A stretch of DNA of 64,000 nucleotides from Brugia malayi (taxonomy: Eukaryota; Nematoda; Chromadorea; Rhabditida; Onchocercidae). The notes beneath the pieces were generated by a model. It saw only the letters and a program-made list of their open reading frames with translations, made no database searches and was not told where the DNA came from. The stretch is from positions 11,660,187 through 11,724,186 of the forward strand of contig NW_025062475.1 of the NCBI RefSeq assembly GCF_000002995.4, read 5' to 3'. The position numbers were made by a program, and so were the translations under genes. Below, one piece after another: positions 51,613 through 64,000 of the stretch (within the stretch, counting starts at the first letter, position 1; each line of letters begins with the position of its first letter).

Positions 51613-54600
51613 CTTTCAGGATATTTTCTAAAAAGTTTAATTAACATTTTCTCTGAAGCACTTTTTAAGAAATGATTGATTTGACTTGACTAAATGCGTT
51701 TGTTTGTTTGTATTATTATGTTATCATATATATAAATATTTAGCTTTAAAGCTTAACTGAAAAGAATTCAAATGTTAAAATTAAATTATTTTTTGAAGCG
51801 TAAATTTGGGCAAATTTTTAAACTAATCACTCAACAAATTGATTAGTGATAAATCTTATCAGTTATGCTATTATATTCAATAAAAATGGTTATTATTATT
51901 ATTATTATTATATAATATTTATTTAATAAGTGAAGTTTATTTTGTTAAAATACCATAAATATATGATAACGAAATAAAAAAAAAAAAACTGTTATATTTA
52001 TTTATTTTTTACTAATTCATTTTCAATTTTGTTTTTTTTTTGTTTCTAAAAAATTTGCTAATTAATTTTCGGTTTGTTTTTAAAAAATTTATTAATTAAT
52101 TTTCAGTTTGTTTTTAAAAAAGATGAGAAAACAAAATGGAAATGAAATAATCAACTTCAAGTACCATAATTCTTTCACTCAATCACAAATAATATTCAAC
52201 TTCGAGTTCCATTATCTTTATTACTAAAGATTATAATCTATTTTCTTATTTATTTTGATCACAAAATTAAAAGATTAGAAATTGAAATCGAAATATAAAA
52301 ATTTTTACAATCAGTTGAAAAAACAAGTGCTACAATATAATAATACTTTAATTCAAGCTTATTTCTTCTGTCTGAAACTGTTTATAATTTAATTAATTAA
52401 TTAGTTACACAAATGTATAAATTAATTTGCAATTAATTTTCATCTACTATTTAGATGTTCAATTTTTATAATTCAATGATCGATCAATTCGTTACAACTA
52501 AATATTAATTAGTTACATACTGAAAGAGAAGAAGAGAGCTATAGTTAATAGATGTGATAAAAAGATAAGAAGAATGATAAAATCTTTTTTACAAAAAATT
52601 TCTTATCATCAAATAAATTGATGCAACAAAATGAGGAGTCATTTTTTACTTTTCAAATTTAATCATATTCTAAATTAATAATTGCTATTTTAATTAAGTA
52701 TTAATTACTCTTTGAAAAACAAAAAATAAAAAACAGCCAAACAAACAAAGCAAACCAATGTAATCATTCGATAATACAACAATTAAATAATAATATAATT
52801 GAATAAAATTAAAATAAAATATAGAAAATGTCATAAATTAGTTAAACTAATTGTTAATCTACCATTTTTTATTTGTATGTTTACTATTATTTATTTGTAT
52901 ATATATATTTACTATTTATTTTCAATACAAATTTAATAATTTCTTTATGTTGAAATTTTATCGCTTATTATTACAATCGGTGTTTGAAATAAATTTTTTT
53001 GAAATTATTTGAAATTATTTTTACTTAACTATCTTTTTCTGCTGTTCTTTTTTTAATTTTTTTCATTCTTTCACTTTCACTTTCATTTTTATTCTATTTT
53101 CATAAATTTTTTATACAATTTTGTTTACATTTCCTTTTGTTTTGTTTCCTTATCATTTAAAAATATTAATGTTTGCATGAATTTTGTTAATTGCTCTTTT
53201 CTCATTGAAACATTTTTGTGTCAACATAATAAAATTTGAGGTGACAATCAAATTTCAACATTTATTTCATATCAAATTTATGCTGTGGTACAATTATAAA
53301 ATTTAATTTAATGTTTATTAGCATTTTTATTTTTTGTCCATCGTATGAGTTTTAATTAAAGATTGAAATTACTTAAGGCTTTATCCTTGATTTGATTTGA
53401 TTTAATTTAATTTGAAATTTAAATAATTTATTTGCCATACATTTTTAAATGATTGTATCATTTTTAAATATTATTTCTTTTTTTCTTTCTTATTTTCTCT
53501 CTCAGTTTCCGAAGTATTTTTTTTTTCTTAAAAAAAAAAAACTTAAATTGTCCATAATTTCTCTCTGCAATTGCTATAATTTAATTTAACAAAAGATTAA
53601 AAATTTGCATAACACATCGAAAAAAAAAAAAAAGTAAATGCAATTTAGTTTTTTCGTCAGATTCTCTCCCACAAAAGAACGAAAAAATCCCAATAAAAAA
53701 TATATATTTAAAAATTTAATCTTTTTTAAAATGATAAACTAATTTATATAAAATGACTAAAACTTTTCGTATAGTATTAAAATTATTTAATAATTCATAA
53801 ATTAATATGAATGCATAATTTGGAAGCACAATTATCATTCTTATCTTATCTATTGATAATGAAATTTCCATTACTGTCATTTTAGTAAGTTTATTTTATT
53901 TTGTCAATAAAAAAAAATTGATAAAACTTTTTTTTGCTTTCATTTTTACAAATGACAGTAATTTTTTCTTTTTGCATTAAACAAAATGACATAATTTTAT
54001 GTAACAGAAAAAAAAAAAATGAAAAAAATTGAAAGAAGAAAATGAATTTCTATTAATACTTTTTATTAATTAATTAATTTCATTTCCTATTACTCTTACA
54101 CTTTTATTTTTTTTTTATTTTTAAATCTGTTTTTACCTTAATTATTCACTACATATTCTATCATTTATTGCTATTATCAATTTTTTTTTTTCAAATATTT
54201 TTAAATTAAAAATTTTTAAAAACCAAAATTTATTGGTTAATAAATAAATTATAACAAATATTTCTGTATTATAAAATTTAGCTTTGTCAATTAAATTTTG
54301 CAATTTTTAATCCAAATTTTGATTTATTTTTTTTTTTAAAATTTATTCCTACACATTTTATCTCATACAAAATACTTTTAATTAACAAATTGTATTAATT
54401 AAATCTTTAGTATTTTATGATGATTAAAAAGTAAATTCTATTTATTATTTATTTTGCGAAAAATCTTTTTTTCCTTTTTTTTTTTTTTTTTGCATTTGAA
54501 ATTCATTTTAAAATTTTCAAGAATTGTTGAAATCTGTTGCAATGAATCATATAATAGTTGCCTTTTTCGAAAAAATGTCAACAAGGTAAATTAAATGTGA

Positions 54601-56429
54601 AATATAATTGTTCCAGGTTGTATCAAACATAGAGAAAGAGAGAGAGAGAGAGAGAGAGAGGGAATAAAGGAAAAAAAAGAAAAGGTATAAAAAAAAAAAG
54701 GTAATTTGATAAAAAAAAAAAAAAAAAAAAAACTAGAAATTGAAATAGGAAGGAAAAAAGTTGAAATTTTCGCTTTCTTTTTTTTGTCTTAAATTTAGCT
54801 TTAAAATGGAATAATTTAGTTAAATTTCATTTTAAAAATTTTCTTCCTTATCATTTTGTTAAGTTAATGCAGAAATGTCATTTTTAACAAATGTAAAAAT
54901 GAAATTTCTCAGAAAAAAAAAAAAAAGTATTTATATCTTTTACTGTGTGATAAACATTTTCTTTCTATCAAATTTAATTTATTACCAAAAAAAAGAGAAA
55001 AAAAAAAGCAAAAAAATGAAAAAAAAAAAATAAAATTTCATCATTTCTTTTAAGAAAAAAATAAATGATTAAAGTACGATTAAAAGTTAAAAGAATATTT
55101 TACTGAAACAAAAAAAAGTGAAAAAATATGATTGTCAAATTTTTTTTTTTTTACTTAGAAAAAATTTATCTGAAATAAAAAATACCTACAAACATTTGCA
55201 AAAGTGATGAGAGTTAGTTAAATGAAGTGAGAAGAAAATTAAAAAGGAGGGAGAGAGAGAGAGAGAGAAGAAAGGTAAAATCAGCTGTGTCAGCTGATTA
55301 GTTAAAATAAAAAAGAAAAGGACAGGTAGAGGTAGAGGAAATGATTAAAATGTAAATGCAAATATTAAATTAGAAGGTGAAAAGAGAAAATTTTCTTTTT
55401 TCTTTCTTGATAAGAACTGTTTAAAATAGAAAAGCGAAGAGAGATGAAGTTGACTAAAATTAAAGTAGAGTGAGAGAGAGAGAGAGGGAGAGAAAGAGAG
55501 AGAGAGAGGGAGAGACGGTTCATATGTTGAATACAGTTTGAAGTGAAAAATTCATTTCATTTTAGTGCTGATTATCTTACCTGTCATATGAGTTGTTGGT
55601 TATGCTGTTATCATCAACCTTTCATTTCATATATTTACAAATTCAATAATTCTTTAAATGATTGACTGATTTAATGTTCATAAATAAATGTTGAAATGAG
55701 TGATGAAAATTTTTTTGAAATGCTAAAAAACAGTTTTACTGAAAGAAATGAAATATGTTTTGTTTAAAATTTACATTTTATTTATTCGTTTTTATTTTTT
55801 TTTTTTTTTAATTTTATCAAACAATATTTAATTTTAATTTATAAATGAAGAATTAATATTATATTTGATAGTGCTAAGATTGATTAAAGAATTAATGTTA
55901 TTTAGTATTTATAGTATATTTTGCTGCATTATTTAGTTAGATATCTTTTTTTTGTTTATCTTCCGTTCTTCTTTTTTTTTTTTTAAATATTTTATGAAAC
56001 TTTCAAATATTTCCAAATCTTCGCTTCCCTTCCATCAATTGTTGAGTTGATTGAAAAGCGCATGTATGTGTTATGTATGCATTTGACATTTATTTCTCCT
56101 TCAAGTGAATGCGCAGTTGACTGTTTCTTCTGATACCGCATGATCCATCAATTTTATTTTTGCACAAAGTAAGAAATAAGAGGTCATTTGAAAAAAATTG
56201 CTTACTAGTGGCTAAATCAGACATTTTTGTTAAGAATTATCACAGAAATTCTTTTTCTAAGTGTTTTCTTTTGAATTAATTGTTTATTGTTATTCAATTA
56301 TTTACTTATAAGGAAAGTAGGTAAATAATTCAGAAGATTACTAGTACAATTAAGGAGATTATAAGTACAACCACCAACGATTACAAAGTAATTGCTGTTA
56401 TTAGTCTCATATTAGCGCTATCATTAGTA

Positions 56430-56732
56430 TCATTACCATCATCATCATTATCATTATTATTATCCAACATTATCACCAGTGTTAGATCATCATTGTTATT
56501 ATATCATCCATCATTGTCATCATCATCATCATTATCATCAACCATCATCATCATCATTATCATCGCCAATCTCCACACCATCATCCATTTTCATCATCAT
56601 TACGATCACCTGTCATTGTATCATCCAACATTATCATCATCATCCATCAGCATAATCGCCATCACCATTATCATCATCATCTATTCCTTCACCATCATCC
56701 ATCATCACCATCATCATCAACAACAACAACAA
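56430..56732. repeat. (ATC)n/(CAT)n triplet repeat region
   Basis: Imperfect ATC/ATT triplets over about 300 bp ending in CAACAACAACAACAACG. Frames over it are Ser/His/Ile repeats. Confidence 0.9.
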
Positions 56733-56783
56733 CGATAACAAACATTGATAATGACTCAAAAGTTTTCCATTTAAGAATGAATA

Positions 56784-56810
56784 TTAACGGCAATAGTATT
56801 GTGCCGTTAA
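56784..56810. repeat. 9-bp perfect inverted repeat
   Basis: TTAACGGCA (56784-56792) and TGCCGTTAA (56802-56810) with a 9-base loop. It directly follows the triplet repeat region. Confidence 0.9.
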
Positions 56811-56899
56811 CGATAATTTGATTCGATTGATACTTGTAGTCGTTCACATTATTGATGCTATTATAATGGGTTGAATAATTTTGAAAACATGTTTATTAT

Positions 56900-57180
56900 G
56901 TGTATTGGCATCATGTCATGTCATCTCTCTCTCGAAATGTCACCATTCCGCTTTCATTACCATTTTCTCCTCTTTCATCCTTTTTCCAGGTAGGTATATC
57001 TTTGTCATTACCATTGCTTAGCACTTCATTGCTATCCGCGTTACGCACTACCAACTATTCACTCCTCTGCTCTTTAAACTTTTATAAACAACAAAGCTGC
57101 TTCTGCTCATCCTCATTTATTCTCGACCTCTCCTCATCATGGCTAATTCTTCACTACACCATTTCTCTTTTCACTCATGT
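56900..57180. other. locally GC-balanced island beside a CA array, unassigned
   Basis: A 164-codon open frame on + covers this island and the CA array, but its composition (Ser/Leu-rich, no motif) is not protein-like. A TATAAA element is present on the minus strand (TTTATAAAAG, near 57080-57089). It could be a promoter or simply less AT-rich spacer. Confidence 0.3.
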
Positions 57181-57210
57181 CAAATGTCACCATATAAGCA
57201 TATACTCACA

Positions 57211-57355
<145 letters not shown>

Positions 57356-58371
57356 GTCCACAGTTCAATCACCCATTTATGCTACTTATCATAATTATTA
57401 ACAATTTAGTATTATGTTTGCTAGGCATTTAGCATTTTTTCCACTTGCCTTAATTAATTTGTACTAATTATTCTAATTTTAATTTTATGATTTTGACAAC
57501 AGCTATTATAATCATATTGTAGCTTAGATAGAATTGTTTACTGGTTAATACTTCAATAGAGCAGTAATGGATTAAAGATATTTCTCTGAATTTTTTTGTT
57601 TACGGAATTGTTTTCTTTTTAATGCTTAAATTATAAAGTCATCAGTTAACTTCCGATAATTTTGTTAATTAAAAAGCTAAGAGTATTTTTAAACAATTTG
57701 TGATGAAATTATTTTCATTATTATTATTATTAGAAACTAAATATTATTATTTTACATAAACCGAATATTGAATTAGAATAATTATCAGTGTAAAATTAAT
57801 TTGAGAATTCAATAATAATAGTAATTAAGTATTGAAATTTTCATAGCAAAAATGATATATAATTAAGCATTGTGCATCAAATCAGATATGTAAATGAAAT
57901 TATCTGAGAAGTAAACAATAACAGATAACTAAATGATTAGCATTGTAAGTGGAATTATGTGATAAGCTATTTTGCATAATAATCATTGTTTGATCATTAA
58001 TGCTTGATTAAATGTTCATTTCATTTCATTTCAACCATAACTGTTCGTAATTTAATAATAAAACTTTCCATCCATTCTTGTTTTCTATCAAATCTGAGAG
58101 ATTTATCCCATAACTTTCTTATATGTTTCATTTAGATTAAAAGGAAATCATTTAGAAGTTTATAATTATATTAACATATCATTTGATTTAATAATTAGAT
58201 TTTATTTAATTTAATAATTAGGTTTGAAAATTTCCCTTTTGTTTATCTTTTCTTTTTTATTTGATTATCCTTCAAACTAATATTTTATTTCTACTGCAAC
58301 AGATTTCATTCATAACTTGTTATTTCCATTAAATTTCGCATCATTTAAAAGAAAATACACCTTACATAACA

Positions 58372-58530
58372 TCAATCATTCGCATTTGTTAAAAGAATTC
58401 AAAGAATAAGCTTTACTCAAAATTGATCATTCACATTTGTTCAAATCATTTGAGAATAAATTTTATTCGAGATCAATCATTCACATTACTTTGAAGTATT
58501 CGAGAATAAGCTTTATCCATGATTAATTAT
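58372..58530. repeat. diverged tandem repeat, period about 50 bp
   Basis: Recurring ATCA(A)TCATTCNCATTTGTT...GAATAANCTTTANTC modules, three to four copies with many differences. Confidence 0.6.
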
Positions 58531-58975
58531 TCCTATTTCAATATAGAAATAAAATTTCTTCAAAAAAATAAAAATAAATTTTGCTATTGAGAAAAAGGAA
58601 AAAAGGCATTGAATATGAGTGACCATTTGTCCTTCATTATTATTTTTATTTTTATGAAAAATAAGTGTTAACATTTTGCATTAACTAAATTAACTGAAAT
58701 GAACAAAATTTCAATTTATTACATCAATTATTACTGTAAATATGCTAATTAGACATTCCACCAATTAATTAATTAGTTAATAAAACAAAGAAATTGTAAC
58801 ATGATAATGTCGATTTCTTCTCATCAAAAATTATAATTGATTAACTTATCATTTCTTGTCTAAGTTAGATTCACGATTCAACAGGTTATTAAAACTCAAA
58901 AATATATCAAATAATTATAGAAAGTATAGAATTTTCCCACATTTATAATTCACTGTTTGCTTCATTTTTTTTCTT

Positions 58976-58977
<2 letters not shown>

Positions 58978-59006
<29 letters not shown>
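58978..59006. repeat. poly-A tract (about 29 bases)
   Basis: Uninterrupted A run preceding TGAAAAAATG. Confidence 0.95.
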
Positions 59007-59008
<2 letters not shown>

Positions 59009-59230
59009 AAAAAATGAAAGGAAAAAAAGAAACTCATTAAAAGGAAATATTAATTAGAAAAAAATTTTTGCAGAAAATAAAAGTTTCCCAATACAATATT
59101 AATAATATTTGCACTGATAACGTTTGTTTAGTAGCACTGATAACAAATTTACATTGATTAAATCATAATTAAGAATGAATATGGAGGGGGGGGCACTGCT
59201 AGTTGATAACACACTGTAAGTAAGTATCAA

Positions 59231-59372
59231 AGACCCTTTGAACTTTGACCTGTTGCTGTCTCTATCGATAAGCTTAAGATATCATCTATTTGGAGAAACT
59301 ATAAAAATGCAATGGAATAATAACAACTGCCATCCGTATCTCTCGAATTCAATGTCAATTTGCTCAAGGTCA
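59231..59372. promoter_or_regulatory. candidate nuclear-receptor element cluster (DR1 plus NR5A-type site)
   Basis: The minus strand of 59235-59252 reads CAGGTCAAAGTTCAAAGG, i.e. AGGTCA-a-AGTTCA, a direct repeat with 1-base spacing. TCAAGGTCA at 59364-59372 is an extended monomer site of the FTZ-F1/NR5A type. The patch is less AT-rich than its surroundings. Binding is inference. Confidence 0.3.
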
Positions 59373-59381
59373 CAACATACA

Positions 59382-59453
59382 CACACACACACACACACAT
59401 ACTTACATACACATACACACACACACACACATACATACACATACATACATACA
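59382..59453. repeat. (CA)n/(CATA)n microsatellite
   Basis: CA dinucleotide array with ACAT interruptions. Confidence 0.95.
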
Positions 59454-60202
59454 CTACCTGCTGGCTGTCCCTCTACTTATCCATCAAGCAAACAAACGAG
59501 CAAACATACTCGTCTCTAGTGGACTGTCACCATGCATCACTATGATCGAATGTTAATTTTCGAGACACTCTTTAAATCAATAATGATTAGATGAATGTTA
59601 CATTGCTATTAATTTCAATAAATTACTCTTTTTTGTTGCTTTTTTAAGTTCAAGGAGATATATAAAATTATTAGTAATTGTTATTTCATACTTTAAAACT
59701 TACTACATTAATAGGTAAGTAAATGTAAGTAGGTAAGTAAACTATTTGCAACATTAAATATTAATTTCCTTCTTCTTCTTCTTCTATATCTCAACCATCT
59801 TTCAATTATCTACTCATTTTACTTTTTTTTTTTTTTTTTTTAAATTACTTTTATTTAAAGTTTTATTTCAGACTTTTCCCTCATATTTCAATCTCAACGA
59901 TAAATTAATTGCAAAAAAAAAAAAAAAATTAATTAACTCAATCAGAACTCTAATAGATACAATTTTATTATTAAGCATTAGTGAAACAACTATTACATGA
60001 ATACTTTTTATTAACACATTATTTTAAAATTAGAAAAGAAGGTGTTAATAAATCAATAATAGCTAGCTTAAATTAATTAAAATCATTTTAATTTCAACAA
60101 AGAAAAAAAAAAAAGATTTTTTTCATTTTTTTTTTTTTTATTTTAATGAATTTAAAAAGTTATATTACAATTTGCAAACATTATAATAAGTATGTGACGT
60201 AG

Positions 60203-60280
60203 GAAATAAATTGCGATCGATTTGTATTTCAAAAGAATGAGAGAGCAATTGAGGAAGAGGAGGAGGCGGAAAAGGAGGAA
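60203..60280 (+). CDS. candidate isolated coding exon (unrecognised)
   Basis: Bounded by an acceptor-like GACGTAG ending at 60202 and an excellent GTAAGT donor at 60281. The 78-nt interval is open in phase 0: EINCDRFVFQKNERAIEEEE, then a charged run. In another frame an ATG at 60237 would give a basic Arg/Lys-rich start instead. The GC-balanced island continues to 60430 and includes CCCCGCCC. No neighbouring exon was found, so this may be promoter sequence or chance. Confidence 0.2.
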
Positions 60281-60430
60281 GTAAGTACCCGCATCAGTCG
60301 ACAACCCCGCCCGCAACTAATTTCATCCACCACGTATTTTCATCCCCTTTTACCCTCCCTCGTCTCTTACCATCTGAACCACCAGCAGATGTTTCTCTTT
60401 GATGACAATTAAAAGGGGCCTATCTCTTAA
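60281..60430. promoter_or_regulatory. GC-rich island, possible promoter/regulatory element
   Basis: In a region with very little G or C, this patch carries CCCCGCCCGC (GC-box-like) and follows TGACGTAG (CRE-like, 60195-60202). No transcript can be assigned. Confidence 0.25.
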
Positions 60431-60862
60431 GGTCTTTTTTTTCATTTCATTTTAAATGTGACAAATAGCAATATATGTTTAGTAATTGAATATATGTATA
60501 TCTATATATTTTCTTTTAAATTATAAAATTTAATAAAAATTATTTTCCATAAAAATATCAATAAAAAATATTTTAGTTGAAAAATATTGAAAAATTATTT
60601 GCAATTCATTTTCCTTTTCCTTATTTATTTGTTACATATAAGAGTTTATATTATTTCATAAAATTTCATTCTTTTTTTTTTTTTTTTTAAAATTTACAAC
60701 AAAAAATTTTCAAATGTATTTTATATATCACTACTGATCATATTAATTAAAATTGGAATTTTTTATAATTTTATTTAATAATTAATATTATTTTTTAAAT
60801 ATAATTGTAATGACAAAGAAATGTTTTTTCATTTTTTACGGAAGTTAAAAAAAAAAAAAAAC

Positions 60863-60939
60863 TTTGGTATACTGCTGCACGCGTGTCGAGTGTATAAGTA
60901 AGCCATCCGCATGGGAATTTCATCCGTGTGATTTCATTT
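60863..60939 (-). CDS. candidate isolated coding exon (unrecognised)
   Basis: Minus strand: acceptor CTTTTAAG ends at 60940, then an open frame NEITRMKFPCGWLTYTLDTR, then AAVYQ, to a GTTTTT donor at 60862. The composition is protein-like and much less AT-rich than the flanks, which are poly-A/T. I do not recognise the family. On the plus strand a GTAAGC donor lies at 60897, so the island could belong to either strand or be regulatory. Confidence 0.25.
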
Positions 60940-62754
60940 CTTAAAAGAAACGGAAAAAAAAAAAAAAAAAAACAGAAAAAGCTGAAACTAACGATTGCAT
61001 ATTTGTTTGCCTCTAAAGCAAATGAATGATTTAAGCCTGTAATTGACATTTTGTTCATTTTTTATTGTCAGCTATGTTCTACGTCAATCTTTGCTCATAT
61101 TTATGCATATTTTAGTATAATATCATTGAAAGAAAAGAAAACTTTTTTTTTGTTTTTTTAAATAAGAGTGAATTTTTTTTTTTTTTTTTTGTTGTTGTTG
61201 CATTTATTACTTTAAATATAATAATTATTAACATTTTTTTTATTATTATAAAAAAAAAAAATTGAAAATTTAGCTTACACATACATACATATGTGGGCGT
61301 CCTTCTTTTTTTTTTAAAAAAAAATGTCAAATAAATAAAATTTTTAGTTAGAAATGTTAAGTTGAACTTAAATTTGATTGTGTCATTGCATGTTGAAGTC
61401 ATCGTTTTGTTTCGAAAATCAAAAGTACCTTTCTGTTAAACTCACCAAAAGTTATTCATCAAATGAACTTTTTTTTTTTTTTCATTTTCTATCACATCTT
61501 AAACATTTATTTAATTCTTGCCTTTTTTTATCACTCAATTATTTTAATTTCAAATGATGATGGCTATTAGTGAAAATAAATTTATCATTGATTACATTTC
61601 CTCTTTTTTTTTTTCAGAAAAAAGAAACTATATTTCGAAATGATAAGATAAAAAAAAAAATAAAAAATTGAAAATATTTTCGTAATGTGACGTAACAAAT
61701 TAAATTAATAGTTGTTAAATTTTAAAATTATATCAATGCGAAATGAATATTATCCGTTTTATTGTCATTATTTAGATAAAATTTATTAAAACAAAACAAA
61801 ATAAAACCAAAGATGACAACGATGATGACATTTCTATCTATTTTTTTTCTTTCCTTTTTTTTTTTTTTTTTTTTTTTTTTGAAGGTTTTCTTTTCGTTTT
61901 AATCATTAATTAATCATTAACCTAAAATATATGATAAAAAGCTTTCTTATGTATAACATCAGTTTACATATGAATAAGTGATCGTACACGTATTTATTAT
62001 GAATCATCAAAGTATTGTATTGAAAGTGAGTAAATTATTCAATATCATTATTATATGCATACGTACGTTAAAGTGATACATATAGACAAATTATTAATGA
62101 TACCGATCAAAAACTGGAAGGATCGTACATAATGCAAATAATTATCAATTGACTGATTGATTGAGGTGATTGAAAAAGCAAAAAATTGTTGATAATGATA
62201 GAAACGGATAGCAATGTTAACAACTTTGTCATAAATAAATAAGTAAATAAATAAATAAACAAACAAATGTATGGATAGGTTTGTCTCATTTCTGTGCTTT
62301 TTCCGTTTAAGCATTCCGAAACTTTTACCGTTTACATACATTTTTACATAATACCTTTCCTGCTGTAATCATACACACATATATATATATGTGAAGCTGA
62401 TGTATTCTTTTGACATCTAGCAGACCGGTTTTTATAAAGTTTTTTTTTTTTTTTCCCTATTGAACGGAACTATTTGTTCTGATTACTGTTTACTAGCACA
62501 CCTGAAATAATATCATTCCATTTCTATCGAATTGATCGTATGTCAAATATCTGTTTATCCTCTAAACATTATAATTTGTGCTTTTTTTTAAATCAATTAA
62601 AGTTTAATTAATTCAATTCAATATTATTATATTAATCATTTGTAAATGATAAAGCAAAAATATTTTTAGCTTTTATTAATATTTTAAATTTCAATAAATA
62701 AATTTATGTATGATATGAAGTCATTGAACTATATACCTGTTTTGATATATACCT

Positions 62755-63045
62755 TTGTATGATGTTAAAAACATGGGAAGCATATTTGCCCGTATAACTC
62801 TTTTCATTCTTTCTAAGTGGGTAGAGTTCCCCTTTCCTTCCCTTACATACGCTATTCCCATCTTTCGTCTAAATCATGTTCAGAAATGCCCGCAACAGCA
62901 GATAGTAGCACACGATGACCTTCAGCATAGTTCATCACTTCCATCTGCTTTAAATTTTATCTATTACTATTCACCTCATTGTCACATTGAACAGAAGGCA
63001 CAAACAATATCATCTATCTTATCAAGTAAACACTATTCTCCGTAA
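62755..63045. other. GC-balanced island with open frames on both strands
   Basis: Plus strand: 96-codon frame ending at 63045, no motif recognised. Minus strand: 30-codon frame 62944-62852 (MEVMNYAEGHRVLLSAVAGI then SEHDLDERWE), preceded by AAAG-CAG and with GTATGTAAG just past the TAG. The composition is unlike the neighbouring sequence. It may be an exon of a gene outside the window or a regulatory island. Confidence 0.25.
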
Positions 63046-63146
63046 TTCCCAAATATATATATAAATTATATTAAAATCAAATAATAATAATAATAAAATG
63101 ATAATAACAATAATAATAATTTATAATAAGAATGATAGTTGATAAT

Positions 63147-63150
63147 TATG

Positions 63151-63206
<56 letters not shown>
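63147..63206. repeat. (AAT)n microsatellite
   Basis: About 20 perfect AAT/ATA triplets. Confidence 0.97.
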
Positions 63207-63207
<1 letters not shown>

Positions 63208-64000
63208 CCACCTTACACTTACACAATTCTTTCTTTTTCTGTTTGTGTTTAAATATAAATGTCAAAATGTGATTAATCTTTTTTTTTTCTTTTGTGTAAA
63301 GTTTTAAATAATAAAAATTACAAAACTATTCAATTATATCATGAAATCTTTGAACTATAACAATACTAATATAATATTAATGTTATCGATTAATTTATAT
63401 TTAAGAATGATATCATTATTTCTTAGCCAATTTTTTTTTTTATTTTTTGTAATTTCAGCAGTTAATTAATCATTTAAGTTTATCATATTATTATCATATG
63501 GAAATATCATCATTATCAGCATTATCATTATCATTATTATCAATCTCTCTCTTTTCTTTTCCTTTTTTAAAATATATTTTCGATGATTTGAATGAAATGT
63601 CAGAGATAAATTAGTATAGTTTAACTCTTTTCTAAATGTATCATTTTGTCATGCTCTAATGATATATAGCAACTAAAATGTGTACATTCAATTCATCGAG
63701 TTTTTTTTCCCTTTCTTTTCATTTCTTTTTTTTTTTTTAAAAAAAATGATAATTTGAAGCAAAGAGAGAGAGAGAAAGAGAGAAAAAAAGATTGGAATTA
63801 ATTATTTTCTAACAAATTGTATGAATTATAAAATTTAAAAATTTTTTTGCTCGTAATCAAATTAACATATACATACTTTGATTATTATCAGTTTCTCTAG
63901 CAATTTAACGATATCATATATCTATTTCTGTTTATCTTATCTATATGGATAGATAAGATGTGATATGATATGATAAATAACAAGAGTACGAGGTTGAAAT

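Larger units (their letters stand above)
60940..64000. other. right-hand AT-rich end of the window
   Basis: Poly-A/T runs, TTTA repeats (62231-62268 region), (AAT)n at 63147-63206, GA tract near 63762-63785 and many GATA-like motifs (the last 60 bases are GATA-rich). The only notable patch is the island at 62755-63045, described separately. Confidence 0.5.

Noticed and set aside
56493..56738. Ser/His/Ile-rich 81-codon frame
   Set aside because: Translation of an ATC triplet repeat.

Overview
The window is nuclear DNA of a nematode, very AT-rich outside exons. Three lines of evidence support this. Genes have many small exons with TTTTCAG/TTTTAG acceptors. Start codons sit 0-13 bases behind isolated acceptor sites, as expected for spliced-leader trans-splicing. 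The proteins are animal types: a single-pass TGF-beta superfamily type II receptor and a neuropathy-target-esterase (NTE) phospholipase. The long introns, homopolymer A/T runs and CA/TG arrays would suit a clade III (filarial/spirurid or relative) worm, but that placement is inference. There are no operon, phage or bacterial features.

Layout. (1) 162-810, minus: first three coding exons of a LUC7L3-type U1 snRNP splicing factor, running off the left edge. (2) 2811-8145, minus: a complete 14-exon TGF-beta/activin/BMP type II receptor kinase (daf-4 type, 662 aa), including one non-canonical GC-AG intron. (3) About 8.2-22 kb: intergenic DNA upstream of two divergent genes. It holds a GATA-motif cluster, CA arrays, a 31-bp minisatellite with ACGTG palindromes, a candidate small secreted-peptide gene near 18.4 kb, and a 5' partial duplicate of the NTE gene. 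(4) About 22.0-35.6 kb, plus: a complete 26-exon NTE/PNPLA6-7-type lysophospholipase (1,381 aa in the model given) with three cyclic-nucleotide-binding-like domains and a patatin domain; every exon junction is phase-compatible. (5) 35.6-64 kb: a gene-poor, extremely AT-rich stretch of poly-A/T runs, T(n)A(n) junctions and simple repeats. It has a few islands of more balanced composition (about 41.85, 56.9, 59.25, 60.2-60.4, 60.9 and 62.8-63.0 kb) that could be regulatory elements or isolated exons of a gene lying outside the window.

The three certain genes are not an obvious pathway: a splicing factor, a surface receptor for TGF-beta-family ligands (dauer/body-size type signalling in worms), and an ER phospholipase degrading phosphatidylcholine. 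The most interesting points are: a roughly 966-bp block identical, with no indel, between two places 5,112 bp apart upstream of and inside the NTE first exon, with an abrupt change to divergent sequence at the exon; an unannotated alternative first exon in NTE intron 2 whose phase fits only exon 4; and a possible secreted peptide precursor between the two divergent genes. No database or alignment was run; homology is called by reading motifs.
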